Source of the DNA: CAVWSM01 sp963798505
Lineage (GTDB): Bacteria > Actinomycetota > Actinomycetes > Jiangellales > Jiangellaceae
Assembly: GCA_963798505.1 (NCBI GenBank)
Contig: CAWCTX010000019.1
Location: 145,977-209,976 of the forward strand
DNA: 64,000 nucleotides
Direction: 5' to 3'
The notes under the pieces are model-generated. The model did no database searches. It was not told the origin of the DNA and was given only the letters and a program-made list of their open reading frames with translations. The translations under genes were made by a program, and so were the position numbers. Positions 18,209 through 26,949 of this stretch are shown here, in pieces (position 1 is the stretch's first letter; each line of letters starts with the position of its first letter).

Positions 18209-18718
18209 TCAATCCTCCCCGAGAACCGCTGCCAGCTCGACGCCGCGCCAACGCTCGCCCACCGGCGTGAGCACCAGGGTGCGCGTGTCGTGGTCATCGG
18301 TCGTGGGGTCGATGTCGGCGCCGTGCGCCCGGACGACCGCGATCTCCAGTCGGTCGTCGGCCAGCCCCTCGGCAAGCCCCTCACCCCACTCGACCACGGT
18401 CACCGCCTCGTCGAGCGTGGCCTCGAGGTCGAGGTCCTCGAGCTCGTCCCAGCCGCCGAGCCGATAGGCGTCGACGTGCACGAGCGGTGGCCCGCCCGAG
18501 ATCGTCGGATGTACCCGCGCAATGACGAACGTCGGTGAGGTCACGGTGCCGCGCACGCCCAGCCCGCGGCCGATCCCTTGCGTCAGCGTGGTCTTGCCAG
18601 CGCCGAGGTCGCCCGTGAGCACAAGCAGGTCGCCGCCCCGCAGGACGGCCGCGAGGCGCTCACCATGGGCACGCATCGCCTCGACCGTCGGCACCGGCAG
18701 TCGCAGTGCTGCCGTCAC
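18209..18718 (-). CDS. tsaE: tRNA t6A ATPase TsaE
   Basis: A 169-residue P-loop ATPase that drives the TsaB-TsaD cycle. Walker A is LTGDLGAGKTTLTQGIG; TSPTFVIARVH and the acidic EWGEGLAEGL segment are also typical. The GTG start overlaps the udg stop as GTGA. The long upstream open frame is arginine-rich and rejected as coding. Confidence 0.94.
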   Translation of the reverse strand: MTAALRLPVPTVEAMRAHGERLAAVLRGGDLLVLTGDLGAGKTTLTQGIGRGLGVRGTVTSPTFVIARVHPTISGGPPLVHVDAYRLGGWDELEDLDLEATLDEAVTVVEWGEGLAEGLADDRLEIAVVRAHGADIDPTTDDHDTRTLVLTPVGERWRGVELAAVLGED

Positions 18719-19317
18719 GAGTCGCCCTCGGCCAGGCGTGCAGCGACCATCTTGAGGTCGTCGCGAAGCGCGGCCATCGGGGCGCCGTTGGGACCGAACC
18801 GGATCGCGGCCGACGGGTGGAAGGTCGCGACGAGCTGTCGGCCTTGCCAGGGGTGGACCATCCCGCGCATCGCGCCGATGCGCGCGCCGCTGCCGCAGGC
18901 CCAGGCGAGGGCCGTGCCGCCGAGCGTGACCACGACGGCCGGGTCGAGCAGCTGCAACTGCCGCACGAGCCATGGTCGGCAGCGCTCTACCTCGGCTCGG
19001 CGCGGCGTTCGGTTGCCCGGCGGACGGCACTTGAGCACGTTGGCGACGGCGACGGTCGAGCGTGGCAGCCCGACCTCGGCGAGCAGCGCGTCGAGCAGCG
19101 CGCCGCTGCGCCCGACGAACGGCAGGCCGGCAGAGTCTTCCTGCGCCCCCGGCGCCTCGCCGATGAACAGCACCCGCGCACCGGCCGGCGCCACCCCGGG
19201 CACGACCCTGGTGCGCGCGGCGGCCAGCTCGGTGCAGGCGGTGCAGCTGACGACCCGGCGCGTGAACTGGTGCCAGGTGCCGAGCAGAGGTGCCAGCTGC
19301 GCGGGGTCGTCGGTCAC
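18715..19317 (-). CDS. Uracil-DNA glycosylase, family 4 (Fe-S)
   Basis: Removes uracil from DNA in base-excision repair. At 200 residues it fits family 4. The signature GEAPGAQEDSAGLPFVGRSG holds the active site, and FHPSAAIRF is the second catalytic motif. Four cysteines that would bind a 4Fe-4S cluster appear in SCTACTEL and in KCRPP with VERCRPW. A repair gene between the hydrolase and tsaE is a fixed part of the overlap chain: both its start (GTG) and stop overlap neighbouring genes by four bases. It likely follows the operon's expression instead of DNA damage. Confidence 0.9.
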   Translation of the reverse strand: MTDDPAQLAPLLGTWHQFTRRVVSCTACTELAAARTRVVPGVAPAGARVLFIGEAPGAQEDSAGLPFVGRSGALLDALLAEVGLPRSTVAVANVLKCRPPGNRTPRRAEVERCRPWLVRQLQLLDPAVVVTLGGTALAWACGSGARIGAMRGMVHPWQGRQLVATFHPSAAIRFGPNGAPMAALRDDLKMVAARLAEGDS

Positions 19318-20426
19318 GTGCCGCGCCGCGTCGTACGGCCGTTGCGGCGCCCGCGGCGACCGGCCGGCCGCGGGACCGTCATCGCCGCCTGCTCGACGAG
19401 GTCGACGAGCGCGTCGGTGACCACGTCGGGGTGCTCGAGCAGCACTAGGTGACCACTGTCCGGCACCTCGACATAGGTCGCCGACGGCAATAGCTCGGCC
19501 AGCAGCCGGCTGTGCTCGACCGGTGTGATGACGTCGCGATCGGCACCGACGATCGTGGTCGGCACGCCGTCGAGAGCCTTGACGCCGTCGGTCCCGTCGT
19601 AGGCGTCGAAGCTCGGCAGCAGGTCGGCGACGACGTCGATCGGCGTCTGGGCGATCATGTCGGCCGCGAATCGGGCGATCGAGTCGGGCACATCAGTGCC
19701 GTACGAGAACTTCTTCGTCATCGCAAACGCCAGGTCGGCGCCCGCGCGGCGGCCGTGCTCCACGAGCTCGGGCTGGCGGGCCAGCACAGCGGCCAGCACC
19801 GGCGCCGCCCGGTTGGCGAGGCGGCCGAGCGGCCCGCGGACCAGCACCGACGCCTCCCTGAGTCGGCCGCCGCTCGTCGCCACCAGACCGACCCCGACGA
19901 TGCGCGACCCGAACAGCTCGGGCCGCCGCGTGGCCAGGCCGAGAATCGTCATGCCGCCCATCGAGTGGCCGAGCAGCACGACCGGACCGTCGGGGACGAC
20001 CTGGTCGAGCACCGCCTCCAGGTCGCGGGTGAGCCGCTCGTTGTCGTGGGCTTTGCCCTTGGCGCGCTGCGACCGCCCGTGCGAGCGCTGGTCCCAGGCG
20101 ACGACCCGGCCGAGCGGCCGCAGGGCCTTGCGCTGGAAGTGCCAGCAATCGAGGTTGAGCGCGAACCCGTGGCAGAGCACGATCGTGAGCTGCGGCCCGT
20201 CCGGCCACTCCTCCGGCTCGTCCACCTCGGCGTGCAGCCGCACGTCGTCATCGGTGCGCACGTTGACGGGCTTGCCGCGGAGCCGGCCGAACGGCTCGTC
20301 GACGTAGGGGTCGGGGAACTGCTCCGCGCGCGCGTTGAGATACCGGCGGGTGACCAGGCCGACAGCTGCGCCCGCGGCAGCCACGCCGACGACGGCAGCG
20401 GTGCGGGACAGGCCGCTGTTCAACAT
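19314..20426 (-). CDS. Alpha/beta hydrolase with N-terminal membrane anchor
   Basis: A 370-residue alpha/beta hydrolase. A hydrophobic N-terminal segment, TAAVVGVAAAGAAVGLV, likely anchors it. Catalytic features are the oxyanion-region CHGFALNLDCW, nucleophile GHSMGG, acid in VGADRDVITPVEHS and histidine in DSGHLVLLEHP. The substrate is unknown. Its ATG overlaps the alr stop. This gene between alr and the tsa genes is common in actinobacteria. Confidence 0.88.
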   Translation of the reverse strand: MLNSGLSRTAAVVGVAAAGAAVGLVTRRYLNARAEQFPDPYVDEPFGRLRGKPVNVRTDDDVRLHAEVDEPEEWPDGPQLTIVLCHGFALNLDCWHFQRKALRPLGRVVAWDQRSHGRSQRAKGKAHDNERLTRDLEAVLDQVVPDGPVVLLGHSMGGMTILGLATRRPELFGSRIVGVGLVATSGGRLREASVLVRGPLGRLANRAAPVLAAVLARQPELVEHGRRAGADLAFAMTKKFSYGTDVPDSIARFAADMIAQTPIDVVADLLPSFDAYDGTDGVKALDGVPTTIVGADRDVITPVEHSRLLAELLPSATYVEVPDSGHLVLLEHPDVVTDALVDLVEQAAMTVPRPAGRRGRRNGRTTRRGT

Positions 20427-21577
20427 GCGCCGACCTCCTCGGCACCGGTAAAGGTGCGTGGCAGCCGCGGCGCGATGCGGGTGACGATCTCGTAGGAGAT
20501 CGTGCCGGTGGCCCGCGCCCAGTCCTCGGCCGTCGGGGCCCCGCGAAGGCCGGTGCCGAACAGCTCGACCTCGTCACCCGGTGCGGCGGGGTCGTCGCCG
20601 AGATCGACGACGAACTGGTCCATGCAGACCCGCCCGGCGATCCGGCGCAGCCGGCCGGCCGCCAATACGGGGCCGGCGTTGGTGGCGGCCCGCGGGATGC
20701 CGTCGGCGTAGCCCAGCGGGACCAGGCCCAGGGTGGTCTCGCGGTCGGTGACGTACTCGTGGCCGTACGACACGCCCTGCCCGGCCGGCACCCGCTTGAC
20801 GTTGGCGAACCTCGCTCGCACCGTCATCGCCGGACGCAGGCCCAGCTCGGCCGGACCGGCAACGTCGGGCACCGGGCTCAGTCCGTAGACCGCGATGCCG
20901 GGCCGGACAAGATCGAAGTGCGCGGCCGGCGTCGTCAGCGTGGCAGCCGAGTTGGCGATGTGCCGCACTTCGAGGCGCGCACCGCGACTCTCGGCAAGCT
21001 CGACGGCTGCCCGGAACACGTCGGTCTGACGGGTGACAGTCGGGTGCTGCGGGGCGTCGGCGATCGCGAAGTGCGACATGACGCCCACGAGCCGGAGGGC
21101 GCCGTCGGCCTCCGCCTTGAGTGCCGCGTCGACGACGCCGGGCCACTCGTCGACGGTCGCGCCGTTGCGGCCCAGCCCGCTGTCGAGCTTGAGGTGCAGC
21201 CGGGCGGGGCGGCCGAGGTCGGCGCCCGCGGCGGCGATCTCCTCGACCGCAGCGGCGGACGACGCGGTCACGTCGATGTCGGCCTCGATGGCCTCCGCCC
21301 AGCGTTCCCCTGGTGCGGCCAACCAGCAGAGGATGCGTCCCTCGACACCGGCCGCCCGGAGCATCAGGGCCTCCTGCAGCACGGCGGTGCCGAGCCAGGT
21401 GGCGCCGCCGGCGAGCGCGGCACGGGCGGTGGGAACCAGCCCGTGGCCGTAGCCGTCGGCCTTGACCACGGCCATCACCTGTGCGCTCGGCGCGTGACCG
21501 GCGAGGGCGGCGACGTTGTCGCGGATCGCCCTCAGGTCGACGCGTACCTCGGCGTGCGCGACAGGGGTATCGGCCAT
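20420..21577 (-). CDS. alr: Alanine racemase
   Basis: A PLP enzyme that makes D-alanine for peptidoglycan. It has 385 residues. The PLP lysine is in VVKADGYGHG and the catalytic tyrosine in GVSYGHEYV. HIANSAATL and the C-terminal beta-domain RVCMDQFVVDLG are also typical. It follows nnr by 12 bases and overlaps the hydrolase start by seven, so it is within the acpS-tsaD operon. Confidence 0.97.
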   Translation of the reverse strand: MADTPVAHAEVRVDLRAIRDNVAALAGHAPSAQVMAVVKADGYGHGLVPTARAALAGGATWLGTAVLQEALMLRAAGVEGRILCWLAAPGERWAEAIEADIDVTASSAAAVEEIAAAGADLGRPARLHLKLDSGLGRNGATVDEWPGVVDAALKAEADGALRLVGVMSHFAIADAPQHPTVTRQTDVFRAAVELAESRGARLEVRHIANSAATLTTPAAHFDLVRPGIAVYGLSPVPDVAGPAELGLRPAMTVRARFANVKRVPAGQGVSYGHEYVTDRETTLGLVPLGYADGIPRAATNAGPVLAAGRLRRIAGRVCMDQFVVDLGDDPAAPGDEVELFGTGLRGAPTAEDWARATGTISYEIVTRIAPRLPRTFTGAEEVGAC

Positions 21578-21589
21578 GCGGCGATTCTG

Positions 21590-23014
21590 TCAGCCCAGGT
21601 GCTCGCGTAGCGCACGCGGCACGGCATCGAGCAGATCCGAGGCGGTGGGTGAGCCGGACTCGCGGGCGGCGATCGACCCCGCGACGCCGTGCAGGTAGGC
21701 GGCGACCGATCCCGCGTCGAGCGGCGTGAGTCCGCCGGCCAGCAGCGCTCCGGCGAGCCCGGCCAGCACGTCGCCCGACCCTGCGGTCGCGAGAGCCGGG
21801 ACGCCGGTCCGGTTGACCCGGACGTGCCCGGCAGGGTCGGCGACCAGCGTTGTTGCCCCCTTGAGCAGAATCGTGGCGCCCAACTGGCGCGCGGCTAGCC
21901 GCGCGTGCTCGAGCCGTGCCGCCTGCACCTGTTCGCGGTCGACGCCGAGCAGCCGTGCGAGCTCGCCCTCATGGGGGGTGAGCAGCGCCGGGACGCGCAA
22001 CGGGGCGCGCACGTGCTCGAGCCCGCCGGCGTCGATCACCACGGGAACGCCCTGGTCGAGCACTTCTTGGAGGCGCCGTGCGCCTTCGTCGTCGGCCGGC
22101 ACGCCAGGCCCGAACACCCACGCCTGAACCTGGCCGATGCCGACGACAGCCTCGGGCCAGTGCTGACGAATGTGCTCGGCGACGTGGTCTGGCCCGTGGT
22201 ACCTGACCATGCCGGCGCCGCTGCGCGCGGCCGCGCCGACGGCGAGGACGGCCGCACCGGTGTATGTGGGCGAGCCGGCGGCCACGCCGACGACGCCGCG
22301 GGTGTACTTGTGGCTGCGCCGGCCGGGGTGCGGCAGCAGCTCGCGTACGTCGGCCACCTCCAGCGCCTCGACCTCGGGCGCGTCGGCGAGGTGTGGCGCG
22401 AGGCCGATGTCGACGAGCCGCACCGGTCCGGCAGCCTCAGCGCCGGGGTCGATCAGCAGCCCTACTTTGTGCGCGCCGAAGGTAACCGTGAGATCGGCGC
22501 GTACGTGGTCGCGCGGTGCCTCACCGGTGTCGACCGCGATCCCCGACGGCAGGTCCACCGCGACGACGGGCACTCCGGAGTCGGCGACGTCGGCAACCAT
22601 CTTGTCGGCCGGCGACCGCAGGCCGGGGGTTCCGCCGATGCCGACGATGCCGTCCATCGCGAGATGCGCGCGCTCGGCGAGCGAGCGGATGTCGTCGTCC
22701 GGCGCGGCGACGCGGCCGCCCGCGCTGCGGAGCGCTGCGAGCCCAGCCTGGTGCGTTCGCTCCCCACCAAGGAGTACCGCGTCCACGCGGGCACCTCGCC
22801 GCGCGAGCCGGGCCCCGGCGAACAGCGTGTCGCCGCCGTTGTCGCCGCCGCCCACGAGGAGCAGGACGCGAGCACCGTAGGGCCCGTCGAGGAGCTCCGC
22901 GCAGGCGGCAGCGAGTCCAGCGGCGGCCCGCTGCATCAACGTGCCCGGCGGCAGGCTGGCCATGAGCTCGGCCTCGGCCGCACGAATCTGCTCGACGCGC
23001 CAGGCGCCGATCAC
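21590..23014 (-). CDS. nnr: Bifunctional NAD(P)H-hydrate epimerase / ADP-dependent hydratase
   Basis: Repairs hydrated NADH and NADPH. At 474 residues it is the fused form. The N-terminal epimerase domain (about residues 1-205) has LLLVGGGDNGGDTLFAGARL and VVAVDLPSGIAVDTGE. The C-terminal dehydratase domain (about 215-470) has LLTPHEGELARLLG and the ATP-site motif TAGSGDVLAGLAGALLAGG. The GTG start overlaps the acpS stop as GTGA; the frame is open further upstream but only as an antisense-like arginine-rich string. Confidence 0.95.
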   Translation of the reverse strand: MIGAWRVEQIRAAEAELMASLPPGTLMQRAAAGLAAACAELLDGPYGARVLLLVGGGDNGGDTLFAGARLARRGARVDAVLLGGERTHQAGLAALRSAGGRVAAPDDDIRSLAERAHLAMDGIVGIGGTPGLRSPADKMVADVADSGVPVVAVDLPSGIAVDTGEAPRDHVRADLTVTFGAHKVGLLIDPGAEAAGPVRLVDIGLAPHLADAPEVEALEVADVRELLPHPGRRSHKYTRGVVGVAAGSPTYTGAAVLAVGAAARSGAGMVRYHGPDHVAEHIRQHWPEAVVGIGQVQAWVFGPGVPADDEGARRLQEVLDQGVPVVIDAGGLEHVRAPLRVPALLTPHEGELARLLGVDREQVQAARLEHARLAARQLGATILLKGATTLVADPAGHVRVNRTGVPALATAGSGDVLAGLAGALLAGGLTPLDAGSVAAYLHGVAGSIAARESGSPTASDLLDAVPRALREHLG

Positions 23015-23370
23015 TGCGGCGAACCCTCGAGCACGACCATGGCGGAGGCGATGCCGGCATCGTGCGAGAGCGACAGATGGATGTTCTCCACGCCCAGGAC
23101 CTTGCAGCGGTCGGCGACGCTGTCCCGCACCTCGAACCACGGTCTGCCGTGGTCGTCGGTGACAACCTCCGCGTCCTGCCAGGACAGCCCGGCAGGTGCG
23201 CCCAAGGCCTTGGACAGCGCCTCCTTTGCGGCGAACCGGGCCGCGAGCGACGCGATGCGCCGCTCCCGCTCGCCCGGCGTGAACAGCCGCTCGCGCAGCC
23301 CCGGCTGCCGCTCGAGCGTCTCGGCGAACCTCGCCACGTCGACGACGTCGATGCCCACGCCCACGATCAC
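23011..23370 (-). CDS. acpS: Holo-[acyl-carrier-protein] synthase AcpS
   Basis: Transfers phosphopantetheine from CoA to acyl carrier proteins. The 119 residues begin IVGVGIDVVDVARF, with the magnesium-binding aspartate, and include RFAAKEALSKALG with the catalytic glutamate. LSLSHDAGIASAMVVLE closes the fold. The GTG start has a GGTGGAG ribosome site. It is the first gene of the nine-gene chain that ends with tsaD. Confidence 0.95.
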   Translation of the reverse strand: MIVGVGIDVVDVARFAETLERQPGLRERLFTPGERERRIASLAARFAAKEALSKALGAPAGLSWQDAEVVTDDHGRPWFEVRDSVADRCKVLGVENIHLSLSHDAGIASAMVVLEGSPQ

Positions 23371-23548
23371 GGCTCCACCCTGGCACGGATCGCTCGCGTC
23401 GTGGACAGTCGCGGCCGCAGGAGGTCGCGGCGCGGCTGTCTCACCTGGCGCCAACTTTGTGGCGCGTGGTGCGACACGCTCGCCGCCCGGTGTTTGGCGC
23501 GCGGAGCGTTATACACCGGTTCGCGACTGTGCTCAGCCAGAACATGCC

Positions 23549-23583
23549 GCGGCGCGGCACCCGGCCCGTGAGTGCCGCGCCGC
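23549..23583 (-). terminator. Terminator after the LuxR-family regulator
   Basis: A perfect 12-bp stem (23549-23560 with 23572-23583) and 11-base loop begins six bases past the regulator's stop. A weaker imperfect hairpin, GCGCCAACTTTGTGGCGC, lies about 90 bases further on. Together these separate the regulator from acpS. Confidence 0.75.
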
Positions 23584-23589
23584 TGGCGG

Positions 23590-26464
23590 TCAGGCGAACA
23601 GCCGCAGCCGTACAGCCTCGGCGGCGGCCTCGCCGCGACCGGAGACGCCAAGCTTGGCGAGGATGTTGGAAACGTGCACGCTCGCCGTCTTGGACGAGAT
23701 GAACAGCTCCTCGCCGATCTGCCGGTTGCTGCGCCCGGCCGTCACGAGGCGCAGCACCTCGAGCTCGCGAGGAGTGAGACCGACCAACGCCTCGCCTGCT
23801 GACTCCACACCGGGCGGCGGGACTACGCCGACTCGGCGCGCCATCTGCGCAATCTCGGTGCGCAGCAGCTCTGCGTCGATGTCGAACGCGATCTCGTCGG
23901 CCTGGCGCAGCAGCGCCGCGGCCTCGTCTCGGTCGCCCGCCTCGGCCCGCGCCTCCGCCAGCCCGACCAGTGCCCGGCCGATCCACAACGGACGGCCAAG
24001 GCCCCGCCAGGCGCGCAGCACCTGCTGCCAGAGTTCGACGTCATAGCTGTCGGCAGCCGCCTCGAGCTCGGCCCGCAGCGTCAGCCGCCACGCGGGCATG
24101 GCGTCGCCGATCACCCGCAGCCGACCGGCCGCCTCCTCGATCTCGGCGACCTCACCCGCCAGGTCATCGGTCGACCGCCCCGCCGGGACCCGCCGCAGGA
24201 CCCGGATCGACCGCGCACCCGTGACCAGCATCGGCCACGCGTAGCGGGGTTCCTCCAGGTAGCGTCCGGCCCGGACCGCAGTGAGCACGTGCTCGATCGC
24301 CAGCCGAGGCTGCCCGTCCGCGAGCTCGGTCTCGGCCCGAAGCAGGTCGAGCGGATGATGGGTGCGTGGCGTGACTGCGCACAGAGCCTGGTAGCGGCGG
24401 GCAGCCGCGATGTCGCCGCGCCCGAGCGCTGCTGACGCCAGCACCCACCGCAGCCATGCGGCCTTCTCGGCCGGCGGTTCGAGCTCGAGCGCCTTGGCGG
24501 CGATGGACTCCGCCTCGGCCCAGCGGGCCAGCGAGACGAGCGGCTCGGACTCGTTGATCGCAAGCAGCGAGCCGTACTTGACGCTCAGCGGCAGGCTGCC
24601 CGCCGGCGCCAGGCCCTGACGTGCCACCCGAGCCGCGTCCTCGGACCGGCCCGCCTTCTCCAGCATGTCGGACTCGGCCGTAGCGACCTTGAAACGGAAC
24701 CGCTCTCCGCTCGCCCGATCGAAGGCCTTGGCCTCGCGAAGGACGCTGAATCCCTCATCCACCTCGCCGACATCGACGAGGACGATGGCCAGCGCGATGC
24801 GCGCGGACAACGCGACCGGGACCTCGTCGAACCCGGGGGCCTCGTCGGTGTCGCCGGCCATGGCGGCGGCTGCGCGAGCCAGGTCGAGGCCCTCAGCAGG
24901 ATCGACGTGGCATGCGATGTCGGCCCACACCTGCGCCTTGACCGGTCCGTCCGGCTCGGTGCTCAACAGCTGCCGCGCCGTCTCCAGCTCGGCCCGCCAC
25001 TCGGCCCGGGAATGCCCCAGGAGCAGATCGGCCCGGCGACTGTGCAGGAGCGCCCGCCGACCGACGTCGGAGCCCACGCCCAGCTCCTCGAGGGCCTCGG
25101 CGGACAGGGCGAGGGAACGCTTGTTGAAGCCGGCCCGCGAGGCGGCCCGAACGGCCTCCTCGATCACCGCCACGTGGTCGACACCCAGGTGGTCACCGGC
25201 ACCCGCAACCCGCGGCCATAGCTCGAGCACCCGCTCCACAAGCTTGAGTCGGGCCGTCGGCCCGAGCCGCGGATCGTGCGCCGCCTGCCACGCGGAGATC
25301 AGCGCCCAGGTCTGGTCACCCGCGGCATACCAGTGGTGCGCCGTCTCGAGCGCCGCCCGCCCTGCCGGGACGAGCGACGGATCGGCGTCGAGCGCTTCGG
25401 CAAACCGGGTGTGCAGCCGGCTGCGCTCGCCAGGGAGCAGGTCACCATGCACCGCCTCGTGGATCAACGCGTGGCGGAACGCATAGCCGTCGTCGTCGGT
25501 CAGGACCACCCGCGCGTCGACAGCGGGCCGTACGGCATCAACCAACGCGTCCTCGGACAGGCCGGTCACGGACAGCAACAGCCGGTGCGTGACCCGACGC
25601 CCACCCGCGGCGGCCACCCGCAGCACATGTCGGGTCTGGTCGGGGAGCCGCTCGACGCCGCGCAGCAGTAGGTCACGCAGGGAGTCGGGGACGGCCACAT
25701 CGTCGACGGACCCGGCCAGCGTCTCGATGAACAGCGGATTGCCGTCGGTGCGCTCGACGATCACGTCGAGCTCGCTCATGCTCGGCTCGCGCCCCATCAC
25801 CGACTCGCTGAGCGCCGCCACTTCACGCCGCGGCAGGCCGGACAGCTCGAGGCGCTCCACATCGGGTAGCCGACCCATCTCGGCCAGCCATGGCCGCAGC
25901 GGGTGCGTGCGGTGCAGCTCGTCGGTGCGATAGGTCACGATCACGAGCAGCCGGCTCGCCGACATGCGCCGAGCCAGGAATGCGAGCAGCTCCCGCGTGC
26001 CGCGGTCGGCCCAGTGGGCGTCCTCCACCACGAGCACGAGCGGCTGCTCGCCGGTGTGCGCCTCGAGCGCCAGCTGGACGTAGTCGTAGAGCAGCGTGCG
26101 AACTGTCTCGGGATCGGCCGTCGTCACCTCGCCGAGCTCGGGCAGCACCCGAGCCAGAACCGGGAGGCCACCCGGCACCCACGACTCAAACGTCTGGCGA
26201 CCCGGCGGCGCGCAGCATCTGCCGCAGGATGGCCGTGAACGGCGCGAACGACAGGCCCTCGGCCCCGAGCTCGACGCAGTCACCCCATAGCACGGGGACC
26301 TCGATCGCCTCGGCGAAACCACGCACAAGGCGGCTCTTGCCGATGCCCGCTTCGCCTCCGAGCAGAACCAGGGTGTGCTCACCCGAGCGGGCACGCTGGT
26401 AGGCGGCCTCGAGGGCCGCCCGCTCCGAGTCGCGACCGACGAAGGGTGCCCCGTTCAGCGCCAT
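23590..26464 (-). CDS. Large ATP-binding LuxR-family (LAL) transcriptional regulator, frameshifted
   Basis: A protein of about 957 residues. The N-terminal AAA-type ATPase carries GGEAGIGKSRLVRGF (Walker A) and LVLVVEDAHWADRGT (Walker B). A long helical, TPR-like middle region follows. The C-terminal LuxR-type HTH spans LTPRELEVLRLVTAGRSNRQ and VHVSNILAKLGVSGR. This is the LAL class, to which MalT belongs, where a bound ligand and ATP drive activation. The first 86 codons, from MALNGAPFVGRDSERAALE, are in a different frame; the shift is near 26205. Target genes are unknown. A small unknown protein is encoded 47 bases upstream and may be co-transcribed. Confidence 0.88.
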
Positions 26465-26511
26465 ATCCGACAGGATCCCACCCCCCGCCGACAGGTCTCG
26501 ACTGATTTCTC

Positions 26512-26817
26512 TCACTGCGGAACGCCCGACTCGGCCTCTCGAACGACCTGCTCCGGCGAGCCGACCCGCTGGGCCGGCACGACCGCGCGCCCGCCCTGGG
26601 CGGGCACCGTGACCGGCTCGAGCGGAGAATCAGGCTGTAGGGGCGCGACGGGCGCGGGCGTTCCGGGGCCGGACGCCCGGGCACGAAGGCCTGGCGCAGC
26701 CGGTCCAGCCACGACCGCCGTGGGACGGCGCGCGGCGAGCCGGTAGCGGTCGGCCTCGCTGCGCAGGTTGTCGAGGTGCTGCTCGACGAGCAATCCGGTG
26801 ACATAAGGGTGGGACAT
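26512..26817 (-). CDS. Conserved small hypothetical protein
   Basis: A 101-residue protein starting MSHPYVTGLLVEQHLDNLRS, a charged helical segment, followed by a Pro/Ala/Gly-rich disordered tail. No domain is recognised. A helical start of this form recurs in small actinobacterial hypotheticals. It sits directly upstream of the LAL regulator with a 47-base gap, which suggests a shared transcript. Confidence 0.6.
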   Translation of the reverse strand: MSHPYVTGLLVEQHLDNLRSEADRYRLAARRPTAVVAGPAAPGLRARASGPGTPAPVAPLQPDSPLEPVTVPAQGGRAVVPAQRVGSPEQVVREAESGVPQ

Positions 26818-26930
26818 GGTTCCGTCTCTTCCGTGACGCTTCTCTTGGTGTCACTTTCAGAGTCGGACTAAGGCCCCCACCCCCACATCGGGCACCCTCC
26901 TTATCTTGCCCAGGACGGCTGGCTAGGCCA

Positions 26931-26948
26931 CCTCAGACAAGCCTGAGG
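26931..26948 (-). terminator. Short hairpin at the glmS stop
   Basis: CCTCAG and CTGAGG form a perfect 6-bp stem one base past the glmS stop. It is the only candidate terminator seen in the 132-base gap before the next minus-strand gene, and it is weak. Confidence 0.4.
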
Positions 26949-26949
26949 G

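Noticed and set aside
17094..18251. Apparent single protein joining TsaB and RimI
   Set aside because: The fusion comes from a one-base shift in tsaB. The normal tsaB frame ends with a TGA that overlaps the rimI GTG, as at neighbouring junctions.
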